Of a stretch of DNA of 64,000 bases, positions 6,825 through 14,166 are shown piece after piece. The translations under genes were made by a program, and so were the position numbers. This stretch comes from Patiriisocius_A hiemis (GTDB lineage: Bacteria; Bacteroidota; Bacteroidia; Flavobacteriales; Flavobacteriaceae). The notes under the pieces are model-generated. The model was not told where the DNA came from and made no database searches. It saw only the letters and a program-made list of their open reading frames with translations. Every line of letters starts with the position of its first letter. The stretch's first letter is position 1. The stretch is taken from NCBI RefSeq assembly GCF_031846325.1, contig NZ_JAVRHZ010000005.1:62001-126000 (forward strand). Direction: 5' to 3'.

Positions 6825-8243
6825 TTATTTCAATGTTGAAGGACACACATAGTCCGTGGTTTCAACGCCTGCTTCTTTAATGGCTTTAAAACCACCTTGT
6901 ACATCTATTAAATTATGAATGCCGCGACTTTTCAAGATAGATGCAGCAATCATACTACGATACCCTCCAGCACAATGCACGTAAAAGGTTTCATTATCTG
7001 GGAACTCTGCAAGATGCTCGTTGAGTTCAGAAAGCGACGTGTGATGTGCGTTTACAACGTGCTCGCTCTGGAACTCGCCCGGTTTTCTCACATCAAAAAC
7101 AGATACTTCGTTTTCTGAATCGTCCGTCACTTGTTTAAATTCGGCAGCAGGAATAGATGTAACCATATCGTATTCTTTTGACGCTTTTTTCCACGCCTCA
7201 AAACCACCATCTAAATAGCCTATTGTATTATCAAAACCAACTCTTGATAATCTTGTAATGACTTCTTCGATACGGTCTTTTTCTGCTATTAATAAAATAG
7301 GTTGTTTCACATCTTTGATTAAATCGCCCACCCACGGTGCAAAGCTTCCGTCTATGCCTATAAATATGGAACCTGGGATATGTCCTTTTGCAAAATCGCT
7401 CTGGTGTCTTGTGTCCAGCATTACTGCACCCGTTTCATTTGCAGCAGCCTCAAAGGCGTTTGGTGATAGTGCATTTTCGCCTTGAGCGATAACTTCTTCA
7501 ATATTTTTATAACCTTCCTTGTTCATCTTTACGTTCAGCGGGAAATAGGCTGGTGGTGGTAACAGACCATCGGTTACTTCTTTTACGAACTCTTCCTTGG
7601 TCATATCGGGACGCAAAGCGTAATTCATTTCTCTTTGATTTCCCAAAGTGTCCACCGTTTCCTTCATCATATTCTTACCACAGGCAGAACCTGCACCGTG
7701 CGCTGGGTACACCGTAATGTCATCTGGTAAAGGCATTATTTTGTTGCGAAGGCTATCATATAGCGTTCCAGCCAATTCTTCCTGCGTCATATCTGCTGCT
7801 TTCTGCGCTAAATCCGGTCTTCCTACATCGCCAAGGAAAAGTGTATCGCCAGTAAATAAGGCGTGGTCTTTGCCATATTTGTCCCTAAGCAAATATGTGG
7901 TACTTTCCATCGTGTGTCCTGGTGTGTGCAGGACGACAAAAGTGAGCTCACCCAATTTGAATTCCTGTCCATCATTTGCTGTGATTGCATCAAAATTTGG
8001 ATTCGCATTCGGTCCATAAATGATGGGTGCACCCGTTTTTTCTGATAAGGTTACGTGACCCGATACAAAGTCGGCGTGAAAATGGGTTTCAAAAATATAT
8101 TTAATTTTTGCTCCAGCAGCTTCAGCCTTATCAATATAAGGTTGTACTTCACGTAATGGGTCAATAATGGCTACTTCGCCATTACTTTCAATATAGTAGG
8201 CTCCTTGTGCCAGACATCCTGTATAAATTTGTTCGATTTTCAT
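6825..8243 (-). CDS. MBL-fold persulfide-dioxygenase-like protein with two rhodanese domains (copy 2)
   Basis: A 472-residue cytoplasmic fusion. Residues 1-~245 are a metallo-beta-lactamase domain of the ETHE1/glyoxalase II type, with metal motif THFHADFVSGH, TPGHT and TGDTLFLGDVGRPD. Two rhodanese domains follow. The first (~265-360) has no catalytic Cys (ILLIAEKDR). The second (~370-470) has an intact loop HCAGGYRS. Enzymes of this layout oxidise persulfide to sulfite and move the sulfur between sites. It lies 12 bp after its tandem paralogue and is transcribed with it. It could alternatively be called a hydroxyacylglutathione hydrolase-like protein, but the rhodanese fusion and neighbours favour persulfide. 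Confidence 0.85.
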   Translation of the reverse strand: MKIEQIYTGCLAQGAYYIESNGEVAIIDPLREVQPYIDKAEAAGAKIKYIFETHFHADFVSGHVTLSEKTGAPIIYGPNANPNFDAITANDGQEFKLGELTFVVLHTPGHTMESTTYLLRDKYGKDHALFTGDTLFLGDVGRPDLAQKAADMTQEELAGTLYDSLRNKIMPLPDDITVYPAHGAGSACGKNMMKETVDTLGNQREMNYALRPDMTKEEFVKEVTDGLLPPPAYFPLNVKMNKEGYKNIEEVIAQGENALSPNAFEAAANETGAVMLDTRHQSDFAKGHIPGSIFIGIDGSFAPWVGDLIKDVKQPILLIAEKDRIEEVITRLSRVGFDNTIGYLDGGFEAWKKASKEYDMVTSIPAAEFKQVTDDSENEVSVFDVRKPGEFQSEHVVNAHHTSLSELNEHLAEFPDNETFYVHCAGGYRSMIAASILKSRGIHNLIDVQGGFKAIKEAGVETTDYVCPSTLK

Positions 8244-8255
8244 ACTATATTATTT

Positions 8256-9668
8256 TTAAAGTAACGTGGTAGGACAGATATATTCAGATTTTGGAATTTC
8301 TGTTTCTGCAAGTGCTTTGAAACCACCACGAACGTCAGTAATATTGTCCCAACCACGCTGTTTCAATATGGAAGCGGCAATCATACTGCGATAACCACCA
8401 GCACAGTGCAGATATACTGGACCATCTTTAGGAATTTCAGATAAATGCTCATTAATTTCATTTAGAGGAACATTCTCTGCTCCAATAATATGCTCCGAAT
8501 CAAACTCGCTTTTCTTCCGTACATCAAAAATTACTGGTTTTTCTTCATATTTAGAAGCAATTGTTTTTACATCAATTCTTTCTACTGTATTAAAAGACTT
8601 ATCGGCCTTATTCCAACTTTCGAAACCATCTTGTAAATATCCAATGGTGTAATCGTAACCCACTCGTGAAAGACGTGTAATGGCTTCATCTTCTTTCCCA
8701 ACGTCTGTAATCAACAATATCTGTTGCTTTACATCGGGAATCAATTCGCCTACCCATTGCGCAAAGTTACCGTCCAACCCTATATTGATACTGTTTGGGA
8801 TGAAGCCTTTTGCAAATTCTTCGGCATCTCTGGTGTCGAGCATTAAAGCACCTGTCTCATTTGCAGCTGCTTCAAAAGCTTCTGGATTGAGCGGTGTTTC
8901 TGCGCGATTCTTTACATCATCAAGACTATCATATCCCTTAATATTCATCAATACATTTTGTGGGAAGTAGCCCGGTGGTGTAGTGAGGCCTGTAAGTAAT
9001 TCTTTAATGAATTCTTCTTTGGTCATATCCGGACGCAAGGCATAATTGTATTTTTTCTGGTTCCCTAAAGTATCTGTTGTTTCCTTACTCATCATTTTTC
9101 CGCAAGCAGAACCAGCTCCGTGATTAGGGTAAACGATTAAATCATCACTCAAGGGCATAATTTTATTACGAAGTGAATCATATAGGTGTCCAGCTAATTT
9201 TTCTTCAGTAAGTTCAGAAACAACATGCTGTGCAAGGTCTGGACGCCCAACATCTCCTATAAAAAGGGTATCTCCAGTAATGATGCCGTGTTCATTCCCT
9301 TTTTCATCTATAAGAAGATAAGTTGTACTCTCCATAGTGTGACCTGGTGTGTGGATTACTTTCACTTTATAATCTCCCACCTCAAAAACCTGATTATCTT
9401 CAGCCGTTATGGCTTCATAGGCAGGTGCAGCACCTGGACCAAAAACAATATCAGCGTCCGCTTTTTTATGAAGGTCTAAGTGACCACTTACAAAGTCTGC
9501 GTGAAAGTGTGTTTCAAACACATACTTAATTTTTGCATTGTCGTTTTTGGCGCGGTCCAAATAAGGTTCTACTTCGCGCAATGGATCAAAAATGGCAGCT
9601 TCGCCGTTGCTCTCAATATAATAGGCTGCGTGTGCCAGACATCCGGTATAAATTTGTTCTACTTTCAT
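8256..9668 (-). CDS. MBL-fold persulfide-dioxygenase-like protein with two rhodanese domains (copy 1)
   Basis: A 470-residue paralogue of the next gene, colinear over its whole length. The same metal motifs are present (THFHADFVSGH, TPGHT, TGDTLFIGDVGRPD), as are an inactive first rhodanese domain (QILLITDVGKED) and an active second one (HCAGGYRS). It is first in the pair, with a ~59-nt leader downstream of regulon promoter 5. Tandem duplication of such a large enzyme suggests gene dosage or division of labour; the sequence does not say which. Confidence 0.85.
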   Translation of the reverse strand: MKVEQIYTGCLAHAAYYIESNGEAAIFDPLREVEPYLDRAKNDNAKIKYVFETHFHADFVSGHLDLHKKADADIVFGPGAAPAYEAITAEDNQVFEVGDYKVKVIHTPGHTMESTTYLLIDEKGNEHGIITGDTLFIGDVGRPDLAQHVVSELTEEKLAGHLYDSLRNKIMPLSDDLIVYPNHGAGSACGKMMSKETTDTLGNQKKYNYALRPDMTKEEFIKELLTGLTTPPGYFPQNVLMNIKGYDSLDDVKNRAETPLNPEAFEAAANETGALMLDTRDAEEFAKGFIPNSINIGLDGNFAQWVGELIPDVKQQILLITDVGKEDEAITRLSRVGYDYTIGYLQDGFESWNKADKSFNTVERIDVKTIASKYEEKPVIFDVRKKSEFDSEHIIGAENVPLNEINEHLSEIPKDGPVYLHCAGGYRSMIAASILKQRGWDNITDVRGGFKALAETEIPKSEYICPTTLL

Positions 9669-9733
9669 AATGTTTGAATTTATGCTTTCGCTTTTGTGGT
9701 TATTACACTTTCGCGAAAGCGAGATTATAAGTG

Positions 9734-9777
9734 TAAAATTAACTTGTCAAATTCTTTTTTTTGGTAACACAAGTTAC
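9734..9777 (-). promoter_or_regulatory. Regulon promoter 5 (MBL-rhodanese pair)
   Basis: GTAAC-ACAA-GTTAC at 9764-9777 and minus-strand TAATTTTA at 9734-9741, 22 bp apart. The operator overlaps the stop codon of the upstream TauE/SafE gene, so spacing to the promoter was kept at the expense of intergenic room. Confidence 0.78.
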
Positions 9778-10574
9778 ATTACGAGCTCTTTATAAATAAT
9801 GTAAACCCCCATAACCAGCACAAACCAACCAAAGGCCTTCTTGAGTTTTTTTCCGTCTATAAATTTGTTTAGCCAAATACCAATGAATATTCCCACTACC
9901 GAAATAGCTGTAAATATTAAAAGAAATGGCCAGTCGATATCGAGATTTTGTACGTCACCTAAGAAGCCTATGAGGGACTTGATAGCGATAATAAATAATG
10001 AGGTCGCCACGGCTTTTTTCATTGGTAGTTTAGCCAGCAAGACCAATGCAGGAATGATTAAAAACCCCCCACCTGCACCTACAATTCCTGTTATGATTCC
10101 TACAACGAGGCCTTCTATTATAATGAGTGGATAATTGTAGACTATTTGAGTATCTTCATCTATTTCCTTTCGCTTGTTGCGAATCATTGAAATTGATGCC
10201 AATAGCATTATAAAGGCAAAAAATAACATTATAGCCAAGTTCTTAGTGACCATAAAATTACCTATGTTGAAAAGTTCTTCAGGAATTATGGGGATTAAAA
10301 ATGCTCTGGTAATATAAACTGCGATAAATGCCGGGATTGCAAATATGATGGCAGTTCTGAAATCGACCATTCCTTTAAACATATTTTTTATGGCGCCTAC
10401 GAGAGATGTAGTTCCTACTACAAAAAGTGAGTAGGCTGTCGCAATCACAGGATTGAGCGTTAGGGCATATACCAAAATAGGTACAGTAAGAATAGAGCCA
10501 CCACCACCAATTAAACCTAAAACGAGCCCTATTATGAGTGCTCCTATATATCCTAAAACTTCAACAATTTCCAT
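9774..10574 (-). CDS. TauE/SafE family sulfite/anion exporter
   Basis: A 266-residue polytopic inner-membrane protein with about eight hydrophobic segments. It has the two glycine-rich family repeats (GLVLGLIGGGGSILTVP near residue 20 and GIITGIVGAGGGFLIIP near 160). TauE/SafE proteins export sulfite, sulfoacetate or related anions. Beside persulfide dioxygenases that make sulfite, sulfite export is the likely job (inference). It has its own regulon promoter. Confidence 0.88.
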   Translation of the reverse strand: MEIVEVLGYIGALIIGLVLGLIGGGGSILTVPILVYALTLNPVIATAYSLFVVGTTSLVGAIKNMFKGMVDFRTAIIFAIPAFIAVYITRAFLIPIIPEELFNIGNFMVTKNLAIMLFFAFIMLLASISMIRNKRKEIDEDTQIVYNYPLIIIEGLVVGIITGIVGAGGGFLIIPALVLLAKLPMKKAVATSLFIIAIKSLIGFLGDVQNLDIDWPFLLIFTAISVVGIFIGIWLNKFIDGKKLKKAFGWFVLVMGVYIIYKELVM

Positions 10575-10594
10575 TTGTCATTTTAATTATAGGA

Positions 10595-10638
10595 CAAATA
10601 TACTTGTAGGTTTAATTAGTGTTTGTAACCGATGTTAC
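10595..10638 (-). promoter_or_regulatory. Regulon promoter 6 (TauE/SafE gene)
   Basis: GTAAC-CGAT-GTTAC at 10625-10638 and a perfect minus-strand TATATTTG at 10595-10602, 22 bp apart. The operator overlaps the last codons of the Crp/Fnr gene. Confidence 0.8.
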
Positions 10639-11261
10639 AGGACTTCGATAAAATTGCGGTGTAATTTTATTTTCTTATTATTTTCCATCTTTTTGAGTAG
10701 TCTTGAAACTACAACGCGACTTGTATGTAAGTCGTTAGCAATCTCTTTATGAGTAGTGTAGAGATGCTTGCTATTTAAAATTTCGATTTTATCCTGAATA
10801 TAATTTTCCAAGCGATCATCCATATTGTTAAATGCTATGTTGTCAATACTCTCAAGCATTTCCATCATACGGTTATGATAGCTCGTAAATACAAAGTTTC
10901 GCCAAGTTTTATATTTACTGGACCATTCTTCCATTTTGCCAATTGGAATCATTAAGAGTTTAGCAGGTGTTTCGGTTATGGCGTGTATCTCACTTTTGGT
11001 ATTGCCCATACAGCAGGTCATGGTCATCGCGCAAGTATCGCCTTTTTCAAGATGGTATAATAGTAATTCTTCGCCTTCATCATCTGGACGCATTATTTTG
11101 ATACTACCAGATAGCAACAAAGGCATCGATTTTATATACTGTCCTGGTCTCATTAAATCTTGACCTTCTGGCACTTCCATAAAAGTACCTACTCGATTTA
11201 TTTCTTCTATAAGTGCTGGCTCAAATTGTCCACCATAGTATTTTTTAAGTTCTTGAATCAT
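10635..11261 (-). CDS. Crp/Fnr family transcriptional regulator, probable master of the sulfur regulon
   Basis: A 208-residue protein: cyclic-nucleotide-binding-like beta-roll (~20-120), long dimer helix, C-terminal winged helix with recognition helix TSRVVVSRLLKK. The Fnr N-terminal Fe-S cysteine cluster is absent. Instead three cysteines sit in the beta-roll (C77, C83, C84; TCAMTMTCCMG), which could sense redox or sulfane sulfur (inference). The gene overlaps the DUF983 gene by 17 bp and shares its promoter, which carries operator 7, so it is probably autoregulated. It is the only DNA-binding regulator among the genes with the seven GTAAC-N4-GTTAC sites. Confidence 0.88.
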   Translation of the reverse strand: MIQELKKYYGGQFEPALIEEINRVGTFMEVPEGQDLMRPGQYIKSMPLLLSGSIKIMRPDDEGEELLLYHLEKGDTCAMTMTCCMGNTKSEIHAITETPAKLLMIPIGKMEEWSSKYKTWRNFVFTSYHNRMMEMLESIDNIAFNNMDDRLENYIQDKIEILNSKHLYTTHKEIANDLHTSRVVVSRLLKKMENNKKIKLHRNFIEVL

Positions 11262-11643
11262 TGTTTACTTGCTTTGCTATTGTAGGTTTGTACTTGAAAA
11301 AGAAATGCGCCCAGATTGATTTTGAGACTGCTCCAATGTAGGGCATCAATAAAAATAATCCTAGTACAATATAACCAAATATTGTAAGAGGGTGACTTGC
11401 CAAACCTGTAAAGTAAGTGAGCACGAATATAGCCACGCCCACCGCAATGCCTACAGCATAGGAAACATACATAGAACCCGTATAAAATGCAGGCTCAATT
11501 GAATATTGTAAACCGCATTTGGGACACTTTTCCTTAACCTTATTCATATTGGAAAGCCTGTACGGGTGTGCTTCGAGAAACTTTCCTTGTCGGCATTGTG
11601 GACATTTTAGAAACAATAAACTATAAAGATATGTTCTTTTCAA
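11245..11643 (-). CDS. DUF983 family membrane protein
   Basis: A 132-residue protein with an N-terminal zinc-ribbon-like part (two CPxC pairs: KCPQC and KCPKC) and two strongly hydrophobic segments, as in DUF983. It is first gene of the operon with the Crp/Fnr regulator. A paralogue of similar length is encoded at 38530-38901 in the core chromosome. The function of DUF983 is unknown; the cysteine pairs would suit metal binding. Confidence 0.8.
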   Translation of the reverse strand: MKRTYLYSLLFLKCPQCRQGKFLEAHPYRLSNMNKVKEKCPKCGLQYSIEPAFYTGSMYVSYAVGIAVGVAIFVLTYFTGLASHPLTIFGYIVLGLFLLMPYIGAVSKSIWAHFFFKYKPTIAKQVNNDSRT

Positions 11644-11663
11644 AATAATTTTGGATTTGAATA

Positions 11664-11707
11664 CAATAATATGAGGAATTGAATTGATTGTTAGTAACAG
11701 TTGTTAC
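11664..11707 (-). promoter_or_regulatory. Regulon promoter 7 (DUF983-crp operon, autoregulatory)
   Basis: GTAAC-AGTT-GTTAC at 11694-11707 and minus-strand TATTATTG (7 of 8 matches to TAnnTTTG) at 11664-11671, again 22 bp apart. Apart from this promoter and the terminator at 11979, I see nothing recognisable between 11644 and 12012. Confidence 0.75.
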
Positions 11708-11978
11708 AGAAAATGAAAAGAACATAAGTTATTCTCAAAAACGAAAGCGCTAAAAAAATATCTTACCTCGAAAAATGATAAATGACTCTGCAAACTTATC
11801 TCAAAGCATTAATTTTTTACTGAGAATCTAGAGCTTATAAGGTGAAAAGAAAGGTACAGGAGTTAGTATTTCCAAAGGTTTTAGTCGTGAACTAAAAAAA
11901 ACAATATCTAACTAAGAAAGTAAATCGTTTATTTGAGCTAAAAGCAAGTATAGCAAAAGGTATAAAGGGTACTAAAAC

Positions 11979-12010
11979 GAAGAAAGACAGCAAAAATGCT
12001 GACTTTCTTC
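11979..12010 (-). terminator. Displaced original terminator of the initiator tRNA gene
   Basis: Stem GAAGAAAG-A-CAGC / GCTG-A-CTTTCTTC with one A-A mismatch and a 6-nt loop. It sits immediately beyond the truncated tRNA copy, where the terminator of the minus-strand tRNA gene would have stood before insertion of the element. Confidence 0.5.
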
Positions 12011-12012
12011 TC

Positions 12013-12057
12013 TAGTAGCGGGAACTGGACTCGAACCAGTGACCTTCGGGTTATGAG
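12013..12057. repeat. attL: 45-bp direct repeat of the tRNA 3' part
   Basis: Identical base for base to 29630-29674. It covers the anticodon loop, variable loop, T arm and acceptor 3' strand of the tRNA but not its 5' half, so it is a remnant left by site-specific integration. Confidence 0.92.
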
Positions 12058-12066
12058 TTCAAAGTT

Positions 12067-12148
12067 GAACACAAAAAAGGCATTTTTAACGCATTGCAAC
12101 CCCCGCTATTATACTATCGTGTTCAAAAACGTGTTCAGTTTGGTGTTC
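12067..12148. repeat. GTGTTC repeats at the left end of the element
   Basis: GTGTTC at 12119, 12131 and 12143 (12-bp steps) and its inverse GAACAC at 12067. Short repeats this close to an att core are typical of integrase arm-type or excisionase sites. The assignment is by position only. Confidence 0.45.
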
Positions 12149-12226
12149 GATAGATTAATAATAATTCAAATATACATTTAAAAATTAATTTATATATTGA
12201 TATTAATTAATCATAATTTTAATTTT

Positions 12227-13393
12227 ATGGTTTCAGTTAGTTTAGAACCAATTATTCATAGATCGAAAAACTGCATTGCTGTAAGTTTCAAATTTGATTT
12301 TAACACCAAAGAATACATTAAAAAATTTGACGGTATTTATTGGTCAAAAACCTTAAGGACATTTTACTTTTATTTTCAAGAATCTAGACTTGATAACTTT
12401 AAAAAACATTTGAAGAAAGGGGGCATTCTTCTAATAAATGATTTGACTACTAATGATGATTTCACGATAAAAAAAAGTGAACATCAAGGTTTAAAACCTT
12501 TAAATAAAGAAAAAAGAATATTATTTCAACACTTTGTTAAGTTCTTAAAAGGAAAAAGGTTTAGCGAGAGTACCGTTACAACTTATAGTGGATTTGTTCA
12601 AAATTTTTTACGCTTTACAACTAACAAAAGTCTTAGTGAACTAAATGAAAATGATGTTAGACTATATATAGAATGGTGTGTTGGAACTTTAAATTATTCT
12701 GTAAGTACCCACAGGCAAATGGTAAGTAGTTTAAAACACTTTGCTTACTTTTATCCTGCTTGTTCGATTAATGTTGAAAAAATACACATGCCACAAAAGG
12801 ACAAAAGACTTCCAGTTGTATTAAACTTTAATGAAGTTTTAAGCCTATTACAAACCACTAAAAACTTAAAACATAGAGTTGTAATTGCAATGCTATATGG
12901 TTCGGGGCTTAGAGTTGGAGAACTTATAAGTTTAGAATTAAAAGATTTTGACTTTAAAAGATTGCAATTGCATATTAGAAATTCTAAAGGAAGAAAGGAT
13001 AGATATGTAACGATAGCCAAATCTATTTTTCCACTAATTAAAAATTACTACAATTCCTATAGTCCTAAGAAATATTTTATAGAAAATCCAAAAGGTGGAA
13101 AATATAGTGCATCCTCAGTTAGAGCATTTTTAAAACAGAGTTGTAAACTAGCAAATATTACAAAAAGAGTAACTCCTCACACACTAAGGCATAGTTATGC
13201 AACACATATGCTAGAAAATGGAATTGATATTAGATACATACAAGAATTACTAGGTCATAGTAGACCAGAGACTACTATGATATATACTCATGTTACGAAA
13301 AAAGATTTACAAGAAATTAAAAGTCCGTTGGATAGTATAGTAACAAAGTTATCTTTACAGGATAACGTTAACAAAAAACTCACGTTATCCTGA
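12227..13393 (+). CDS. Tyrosine recombinase of the cassette array (IntI-like role, XerD-like structure)
   Basis: A 388-residue site-specific recombinase. The ATG at 12227 (MVSVSLEP) is preferred to the TTG at 12197. It has an N-terminal ~85-residue extra DNA-binding-like domain (WSKTLRTFYFYF), a SAM-like core-binding domain (~95-185), then the catalytic domain. Catalytic residues: R229 (GSGLRVGEL), H318 and R321 (HTLRHSYATH), H344 (LLGHS), Y353 (MIYTH). The ending KSPLD resembles IntI, but the stretch between the KDR strand and HTLRHS is only about 60 residues, without the extra segment characteristic of IntI. Its stop is 43 bp before the first cassette junction and it is on the same strand as the array, unlike classical integrons. 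Confidence 0.85.
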   Translation: MVSVSLEPIIHRSKNCIAVSFKFDFNTKEYIKKFDGIYWSKTLRTFYFYFQESRLDNFKKHLKKGGILLINDLTTNDDFTIKKSEHQGLKPLNKEKRILFQHFVKFLKGKRFSESTVTTYSGFVQNFLRFTTNKSLSELNENDVRLYIEWCVGTLNYSVSTHRQMVSSLKHFAYFYPACSINVEKIHMPQKDKRLPVVLNFNEVLSLLQTTKNLKHRVVIAMLYGSGLRVGELISLELKDFDFKRLQLHIRNSKGRKDRYVTIAKSIFPLIKNYYNSYSPKKYFIENPKGGKYSASSVRAFLKQSCKLANITKRVTPHTLRHSYATHMLENGIDIRYIQELLGHSRPETTMIYTHVTKKDLQEIKSPLDSIVTKLSLQDNVNKKLTLS

Positions 13394-13415
13394 CATAGTT
13401 ACGGGATAACGTTAA
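13358..13415. promoter_or_regulatory. Putative attI: three GGATAACG sites between recombinase and first cassette
   Basis: GGATAACGTTAA occurs directly at 13360-13371 and 13404-13415. An inverted copy CGTTATCC lies between them at 13383-13390, so the copies are spaced by about 22 bp. The first and second form an 11-bp perfect inverted repeat spanning the recombinase stop codon, which could also fold as a hairpin. The first cassette junction (GTTGCCA) follows at 13436. Confidence 0.5.
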
Positions 13416-13453
13416 TAAATATAATCATATAACACGTTGCCAACAATACGAAA

Positions 13454-13993
13454 ATGAAAATCGGAACTAAAATATTAATCCTTTTCTTAACTTTAAATTT
13501 TCTTTCCTGCAAAGGAATTGCTCAAGAAACGGAAACTAAAAAAACGACAACTGAAATTGATTTTTCGAACACAGAAAAAAGTTCTATTCCAAAACCAATT
13601 GGAATTATAAATGATTACGGAAAAATTTTCACGGAATCACAACGAACTGAATTATCGAAAATACTTTATGATTACGATATTGAAACGACAAGACAAATTG
13701 TTGTGGTTACAGTTGACAGCATAAAACCATATAACGATATCCAAAAATTCGCAACGGATTTAGGACAAACTTGGGGAGTTGGAACGGCTGAAAAAAATAA
13801 CGGATTGACAATAGTTGTGTGTAATCCTTGCAGACAAATCGGAATTGCAACTGGAACTGGAACTGAATTGATTTTGACTGACGAAGTTTGTAAAAAAGTA
13901 ATTGACGAAAAAATAATACCTGAATTTAAAAACGGAGAATTTTATAGCGGAATTAAAAAAGGTGTAATAGAATTAATAGAAAAGTGGAAATAA
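13454..13993 (+). CDS. Cassette 1: TPM-domain lipoprotein
   Basis: A 179-residue protein with a lipoprotein signal (LTLNFLSCKG, lipobox Cys near residue 19) and a single TPM domain (from about residue 50: IINDYGKIFTESQRTEL, TWGVGTAEKNNGLTIVV). TPM domains occur in small envelope proteins and in photosystem II repair/phosphatase-like proteins. There is no C-terminal transmembrane tail. The ATG is 11 bp inside the cassette, directly after the core site. Predicted to be anchored in the cell envelope; its task is unknown. Confidence 0.8.
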   Translation: MKIGTKILILFLTLNFLSCKGIAQETETKKTTTEIDFSNTEKSSIPKPIGIINDYGKIFTESQRTELSKILYDYDIETTRQIVVVTVDSIKPYNDIQKFATDLGQTWGVGTAEKNNGLTIVVCNPCRQIGIATGTGTELILTDEVCKKVIDEKIIPEFKNGEFYSGIKKGVIELIEKWK

Positions 13994-14000
13994 GTACTGT

Positions 14001-14131
14001 TGGCAACACCGTATATAATTTATTGCTGGTTCTAGCCTACTTACGAAAATCCTCGCGGATTTTCTATTCGGTTTTTATTTGCTAAATTACGTGCTAAACC
14101 ACGCAACAAACCATATACAAACACGTTAGCA
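14001..14131 (+). repeat. attC site 1 (type A)
   Basis: R'' TGGCAAC, inner L'' GTATAT, L' ATATAC and R' GTTAGCA bracket an imperfect palindrome whose centre holds a 7-bp stem AAAATCC/GGATTTT. It is nearly identical to attC sites 2, 3 and 8. Confidence 0.85.
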
Positions 14132-14166
14132 ACAAGGCGAAAGAAACCAATTAAAACCAGAACTGA

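Noticed and set aside
13358..13392. A plain transcription terminator for the recombinase gene
   Set aside because: The hairpin lacks a following T run, and a third copy of the same word at 13404 fits repeated binding sites better, although a double role cannot be excluded.
12227..13393. Host chromosome-dimer recombinase XerC/XerD
   Set aside because: The extra N-terminal domain, location at the head of a cassette array within a mobile island, and the attI-like repeats argue for a cassette recombinase.
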